DNA of 64,000 bases, from positions 2,170,001 to 2,234,000 of the forward strand of contig JAMPIQ010000003.1 of NCBI GenBank assembly GCA_024699855.1, read 5' to 3'. Under the pieces are notes generated by a model. The model worked only from the letters and a program-made list of their open reading frames with translations. It did no database searches and was not told the origin of the DNA. This document shows, one piece after another, positions 58,095 through 64,000 of this stretch (positions within the stretch are counted from its first letter, which is position 1; every line of letters starts with the position of its first letter). The DNA is from Aphelenchoides besseyi (taxonomy: Eukaryota; Nematoda; Chromadorea; Rhabditida; Aphelenchoididae). The translations under genes and the position numbers were made by a program.

Positions 58095-60059
58095 ATGGCT
58101 TTTTATTTTGCACTCTTCAACGTCTCGAATGTGAACCAAGAGCTACGAGGTCAACGAAAAGCTCGAGAACAGAAAGCGAAAGAACGACGACGACACTCGT
58201 TGGCAACTGCCGGTGGACATTCGTCCAAAGACTATCGCTTACTGTCCAGGTAATCCTAGAGAAGTTTAGTCCTTTTATCTGCGCATCTTCAAACTTCGTG
58301 ACGCCTTTCAAAATGTCATGAAAACGCTTCGTGGGTCCGTTGAGATTGCGCAATTTTGCCGCTTGTCCATTCGCTTGGTCCACTTTTCATTGCGCGGCGG
58401 TCAAGTTCTGGCGAGAGTGGTCGGTTGGTTGTAAAAGTAAAATTTTAATTTCATTTCAAAGTCCCGAAGAATCTGCAATTTCAAATGACTCGGCGCTGAG
58501 CAGATGGACAGAAAACTCGTCTGTCTCTTCGAATTCGTTTCGGTTCGCCGGAATTTAAAACTTCTTCGGCCTTTCCGGCAATTCAGGTTTCGCATTACAA
58601 CTTAAAAGGAACCTTCATTTCCGCCTTTTGTGTCACTAACCAATGGTTTTTTGGCCAAAAAAAACAGTTGGACATCTGCCGCGACATTTCGCAACGCAGT
58701 GCAATCTGACGGTCCAGATGCTCGAAAATTGTTGCGGATGTTTAGCGGCGGTAACAACAAAAAGAACCGGAACCAAGGATCTTCGTTGCAACGGTTACAA
58801 ATGAATGTGAAAAAACGATGTTATCGTTCTTTCTACCTGCGAGTATAAACGAACTTTCCAACTCATTTTGCGATTAACAACCGTCGAATTTAGACCAAAA
58901 ATTGTTCTTCACGATCCGACCGATACGCTCACAACAAGTTTAGACGACACAACTGACGACTCGACCTCTATTAGCTTCCAACAGTCGCACGAAATGTCCA
59001 CAACACCAATGAGTTACCGTCGAGCATCGTCACCCGAAGCCAACTTCCATCGTCGAAATCAGATCGTGATGGGCAAAAGTGAGTTGTCGAAGATGCGAAA
59101 TCAAGTGGCCGTTGGACGGACGAATTTGCCGGACGTTCAAAACCACTCGAAACGAGTCAAATTCAACAATCAAACGGCATCTCGAGAGCGATTGGAAAGA
59201 TGTTTGTTTAACGGAGGTAAAAAAGGAACAAAGAATTGAAATCAATCGAATGGTTTTAGAAGACGAAACAGAAGTTTGGATTCGTCGTGATGCAACCGGT
59301 CAACTAGAACCTACAAACGACAATCCGTGGGTTTATTCGATTGAGTTGAATCAACGACGTGCCGAATCTCAACATCGGCGATCGAACTCGTCAAGTGGAA
59401 CGGAAGACCGACGAACAAGTGCAAGTCTTTCAACTGAAGCTCTTCTCGGACCAATGGAACAGTTGAATACCATCGATCACACGGCAAATTCACACGTTTG
59501 GCGTCGACGTTCTTGTGCTATGGGCATTAGTGGATTGGAATTAAGACCGACGACAAGCAACGGAAATTTGGCTTCTGATGAAGAAAGACGACTGCAAGAA
59601 GATTTGAGAAGACATGTCAATACATGGCCAGAAGCTCGTGGAAAATCTCGTTGGCGTCCGACATCGCTCATTAGACGTCACAGCGGCGGAACGGTTGTTG
59701 ATTTCGCTTCCATGTTTCAACGCTCAAAACGTCCACCACCTTATCGTTCAATGACCGCCGCTTCGTCTCCGGCTGCTGATGAATTACCGCCGCCCCCACC
59801 AATCGAGATAAGAAAGACAAACAACCAAACAGACAACAAAAAACTCATCCAACGACCACTCGTAATCACTCCAACGGACCGTCGAGCTAATCCATCGGTT
59901 GCAACGATACGTGGCGGTTTGGCGGCTTTGGCAGCACAAATGGCCGTTCGATCTCGTCCACCAGTCAACGATTCACGGCTTCCGTTCATGCGTTTGGAGG
60001 ATTCAGCTGCTGTTGCAACTTCACCATCTGCTTCAATGATTCAATCAAGTGTATTTTAA
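58095..60059 (+). CDS. Disordered adaptor-like protein with PPxY and poly-Pro motifs
   Basis: Exons 58095-58249, 58462-58518, 58668-58819, 58894-59216 and 59260-60059 (TAA). The first joins keep frame; the join 58819 to 58894 is off by one base, perhaps because of the six-A run at about 58810. The protein is basic and Ser/Arg-rich: VNQELRGQRKAREQKAKERR in exon 1, RKLLRMFSGGNNKKNRNQGS in exon 3, and in the last exon VWIRRDATGQLEPTNDNPWV, RSKRPPPYRSM (a PPxY WW-domain ligand) and DELPPPPPIE (EVH1/profilin-type poly-Pro). No folded domain or family recognised. It reads like a cytoskeletal or signalling adaptor. Confidence 0.55.
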
Positions 60060-63027
60060 CTCATGTCTCATAACAAGAATGCTTTTCTGTGTTATTTGAG
60101 TTTTCTTGCAAATAAACCTCCAATATTCATGTCATATTCATTGGAACACTTGAAGACCGTCAAGTATCGATTTGCAGATGTTCGGTATTTGTGTACACTT
60201 TTAATCCAAATGCTCATCAAATTCAATAGCCACTGCTGTCCACACACTCCGAAGGCTGTTTATTCGAATAGTTGCAATTTCGCTGCGTCGCTCATTTTGA
60301 CCCGAACAACAATAAAAAGCGAGAGCGACGGCACACACAAACCACAGGGCACCAAGTCCGACGGCTCTCAACTGCCGACTTCCGTCCACTCTTGTGGTCA
60401 AGAGCGGAGCAATTGCCGAATGAGCACACGAATTGGCTTTTACATTCATAATTAACTTTTGATTAGACGAACGGCTTAATTCCGTTTGTTTGTAGTTTAA
60501 ATATCCGTTTATAAACCAACGTTGAGATCAAACAAACTCGATTGATGTGTTTCAACGGATAGGTCAGTTGCAGAGAACGTCAATTCGGAGACTTGGAGTT
60601 TATTTTTGACAAACTGATCGTCTCTCTTTTCATGTTCGACCTTTCGTTCCAATTAGTTGACGTCATGAGTCTCGAGAGAGGAGTAGCCGTGTTTTTCTAG
60701 TTCAACTTTCTCCTGACTTTGAAGTAACTTTTGGAATCTATCGTTCAACTCCTGACAAGTGAACTGCGAAGATTCGCGCGGCAGTCAACTGAAAACAACG
60801 ACCGAAGTTACTCGGTCTCAGAGCATGTCAATCGATCAGTCTGCTTGATTTCCGGATGTGTTTGTTCGCATTCAATCCTCTCGGCCAGTGGCTCTGACGT
60901 TTCTTGAGTTGTCTTGCTCGAATTCTGACGGAAATTAATTTCAATCTCTTTTCCGGGGCATCCAAAAAAGAGTTCCACTCGTTTTCTTGTTCCCCACCGG
61001 AAACACTTCAAACTCCCGAAGATGAATCATTAGAATGCGCGAATAGCAATCGAATTCATTTCGATTTAAACGCGAATTTGGGCTGTTAATTCAACGATGA
61101 GACCGAAACGGTCGTTTTAAAATGCAAAATCGTTTCGGGCGCACATGTCACATCGATCCGGGAGTTTCATTCGTAATGATTGTTCACGTTGCAGTCGAAA
61201 ATACGCATGTGTTAACCGTGAAGGCAGATGTCCACGTTTTATGATGTTGAATAGCTCGCTTTTATGTAATAATGAACGAAAGCAATTTCGAGTGGTCGAA
61301 TACTCGAGAGTTGGTTATACCAACTGGTGATCTTTACTTTACGAATAATCGATGTGACAGTTCGATCCGTTCAAAGGGACTGAATCACACTTCGAATTTA
61401 CGATCTTTCTTCTCCATGACCTCTCCCGTGCGTGATTAACGGGGACCACACGTCGCGGTTGTTTGCACTCCATCGATCGACTACCGACGAAATGGCCGAC
61501 TGACCTCCGACGACGATCGTTATCAATTGGCGTTGTAATTTCGCTTACCTTTCCGATGACCTTGCGGTTATTTGAGTTCATTTCGCTTTCAAAGTTCCGC
61601 TCCAACGATGTTGGCGGATTGATTTCGTCGTTGAAAGCAATTTTCTGCTCCGTTTGGCCGAAACGCAAACGCGATCGAACCGTCGAATCTCGTCGCCGTT
61701 TTCAAGACATTCCGATCATCGTCGCGCGATTCCCGTCGAAATCTGAATTTCTCTTGTCATTCGCGGAATTGAGACGATCGATCCGCGCAAATCGTTTTAT
61801 GATCGCGCTCTCTGGTCCACGTCAAACGTTTACTCGAAACCGTTGACTTTTGTGCAGCGGACTGTAAAAGCGGTTGGGGGAATCTCGTCGATCTTTCCAA
61901 CATCCGAATGATCGGCAGAGCGCAAAGAAGACGTTCACCGAATCCCACCATCGACCACGTTCATTAGTATTGGCTTTTGTAATACGAGAGTGAAACTGCT
62001 TCGGAGATCCTTGAGCGTCTTTCCCGGCGGATACGCTCACTTTCGACCACGTCTAATTTCAGCCAATATCTTTTTGTTTGTCCGATCGCGTAATTGAGAG
62101 GTGAACGCGAAAGTTCGCCGGAACGACGCAAAAAATTGGCTTCGATTTACACGAAGTTTTTCGCTCACTTTTCGATTTGCATTCTTTTTTTTTGGGAATC
62201 GGTCTTCACAATTTTTGTATTCGAAATCCGACGGCAGTTTGCCGCGTCAGAGCGCGAGAATCGTGTTTGCGGGAAATAAACGAAGAAATTGACACGCCGA
62301 GCGACGAATTTTCGGTTGATGTTCACGGCGTGATTTTTGCTGATCTCTCTGCGCCAAAAAAGAAGAAACACGCCGCAAACATTTCGCATCGATGAGCGCC
62401 TTGGCGAATTCGCTTGACGGCAGTTGGAGTGGTGGGGGGCGAATTTATTCAAATTCCGAAACCGATCGGTCCGAACGCGTCGGATTTGTTTCCCTTTTTT
62501 TGGCAATTGCAAAAACGTTCGGAGGCGCTTTTTTCGCCCATTCGATCGTGGTGCTTTTGTTGCATTATCCAAAAAAGCCCACACACAGCCGCATCGATTC
62601 GAGTCGTGTGTTCGTTTTGCGATCGCTCTCTCCTCTGCCTCTTTTCCCCGCTTTTTGGTTGTGAAGGGAAACGCGCGAAAAACGCGAAGACCGTGGAGTT
62701 TTTTCGTGGTCGGTGTCCGCTCTTGAAGCGAATTGTGGATTCTGGAGATCGAAGGGATCCGCACGGCGCGCTACGTATCGAATTCCTATTGTTAGCAGCC
62801 GAAGATCGCGAGACGCCTTTTCGACGTCGATGTCCACAAACTTTTTGCGTCCATCTTTTTTGCCGTTTTTTCGATCGAAAAACGTCGATTTTCGCGACGT
62901 TTTCTGTTTATTTTCCGCGCTTTTGATTCAATAAGTTTTGCTGTTTCAGGCGCAACTTTTGACGCGGTTCCCGAAGAACGGGAAAGTCGAAACCATTCGG
63001 TCCAACGATTTCTTCTGATTTCCCATC
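60060..63027. other. Long spacer upstream of the last gene
   Basis: Nearly 3 kb. Many short frames on both strands, none with family features. The GC-richer portion (about 61.5-63.0 kb) probably includes promoter and 5' leader of the gene at 63028; a TTGCTGTTTCAG acceptor lies about 80 bases before its ATG. No repeat, tRNA or other RNA recognised. Confidence 0.35.
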
Positions 63028-64000
63028 ATGGTGCTCGAAGAGGATGAAGAAGCGAAAAACGTGGCCACGCATCACGAGCTGCTACAAAACCGAATGGCCA
63101 TTCAAAAGAACGTGGTCACACAACGTCGCGTAAGTTTCGTTTTCTTTTATCACTTTCCTTATCGTTTTTGTTGACAAACGTGCGATAAATGAAGAAAAAG
63201 ATTTCAAATCGAATTTCTTTTTTGAGCTCGAACGGCGACCCCAAAAACGCGCATTTTCCGTCGACCTTCTTCGCTGATTCAGCGACCGTTTGCCAGAAGG
63301 CCGCGCTGATTCTTCGTTTTTGAGCGTTGAAATTCATCGACGAACGGCCGACACTTTTGACTTGGGCCGTGGAAAGTTCGATTGACAGACGGTTTACGTG
63401 TTCTCAGTTCTGGAGCGGATTCATAGCCGCGAAACCAATTTCGAGATCTTTTCATTAAGAGTTTCGCTAACAGAATCGCAATCAACTCGAACGCCTTTCG
63501 AAATGATGAGCCGTCGCGAATCGTTGACGTTTCTGAACGGGTTGAGAGATGTGAGTTTATGACCGATCGGAATTCAAAACATCACGTTTTTGTCTATGCT
63601 GATGAATAGGAAACGTTCATCTGCGGCTTCTTTTTCAGCGTACACTTTCCCTTCCTCCTCCTCATCTCTTATCGCAATAATGACTGTACCCGCTCGCTTC
63701 GACGTATTTACTTTGCCCTGCGGTCCGAAGATGAATCGCTATTTCGGTTTGTTTATTCGCCTTCAAAGCAATCGCATTTTAAGCGTTTCCGTCGACTCGT
63801 CTTCTTATTCTGCTTGTTCGGACATTTTAACAAACTTTTCAATTTCAATTTTCAGGAACAACTTCGAACGTGGGAATCATCTGAAATGAACAAACTGCCC
63901 GCAGTTCGAAAACCACCGAGCACATCGAGAGTTAAATTCCAAGTGAGTTATCGAGTCATCAGCTTTCACGTTTCGTTGTTTTAGGATAGCGACATCTTCT
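63028..64000 (+). CDS. 5' part of an unrecognised gene (runs off the window)
   Basis: Exon 63028-63129 encodes MVLEEDEEAKNVATHHELLQ and a helical basic end before a GTAAGT donor. The next exon, after CTAACAG at 63473, is open in the frame SQSTRTPFEMMSRRESLTFL but not in the frame that exon 1 would impose, so ATG 63503 (MMSRRESLTFLNGLRD) may be the start of a second isoform. A third exon (about 63857-63942) encodes EQLRTWESSEMNKLPAVRKP and ends SRVKFQ, and a fourth begins DSDIF. RVKF matches the RVxF docking motif for protein phosphatase 1. Family unknown. Confidence 0.45.

Noticed and set aside
60060..63027. Search for tRNA, rRNA or spliced-leader RNA genes here and across the window
   Set aside because: No A/B-box pair with a foldable cloverleaf, and no SL-like donor hairpin, was found by eye; a dedicated scan was not possible.

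Overview
This window looks like nuclear DNA of a nematode. The grounds are a calponin-like protein with seven CLIK repeats that matches UNC-87, a nematode-type serpentine chemoreceptor plus a broken one, very short introns (mostly about 40-50 bp), and splice-acceptor signals a few bases upstream of many start codons with no donor before them, as expected for spliced-leader trans-splicing. No species can be named from the sequence alone.

Layout. 0-3 kb: the tail of one gene, a small membrane-protein gene on the minus strand, then a tight plus-strand run of two small membrane proteins and an SZRD1-like SUZ-domain protein that reads like an operon. 3.2-11.9 kb: minus-strand housekeeping genes SEC62 (ER translocation), TMEM53 and UPF1/smg-2 (nonsense-mediated decay). 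13.8-15.7 kb: unc-87, an actin-binding muscle protein with micro-exons. 16.1-27.4 kb: a transposon-rich block holding a 1.66 kb Tc1/mariner-superfamily element with 213 bp inverted repeats, a decayed Helitron (Ulp1-like protease joined to Rep, plus an RPA-like gene), a MITE, an unrecognised small gene with an in-frame stop, and an RTE-like LINE with a clean 12 bp target-site duplication. 27.7-30.8 kb: the four core histones H4, H2A, H3 and H2B on one strand, each with TATA box, introns, and a 3' stem-loop plus AATAAA (the H2B stem-loop is degenerate). 31.1-33.7 kb: a second, almost identical mariner copy in opposite orientation, followed by a 5'-truncated chemoreceptor. 35.3-43.7 kb: a long jip-1 (JNK-interacting protein) gene with SH3 and PTB domains. 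44.5-47.4 kb: a possible small peptide gene, a multi-pass membrane protein and an unusual Rho-family GTPase without CAAX box. 48.4-52.0 kb: NEMF/Rqc2. 52.2-53.5 kb: a chemoreceptor. 54.5-57.3 kb: unrecognised, partly broken minus-strand genes. 58.1-60.1 kb: a disordered adaptor-like protein. 63.0 kb to the end: the start of another gene.

Themes. Several genes concern RNA and protein surveillance (UPF1, NEMF, SZRD1-like, SEC62), but they are unlinked housekeeping genes and I see no evidence that they form one system. The most unusual features are the intron-bearing histone quartet with both a stem-loop and AATAAA, the Ulp1-Rep arrangement of the Helitron, and the mariner pair sharing one nonsense codon while each carries a different single-base homopolymer indel. 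Similar one-base homopolymer changes break other transposon frames, so residual assembly error must be excluded before strong claims are made. No tRNA, rRNA or CRISPR array was recognised. Exon boundaries were read by eye from GT/GC...AG signals and reading-frame continuity.
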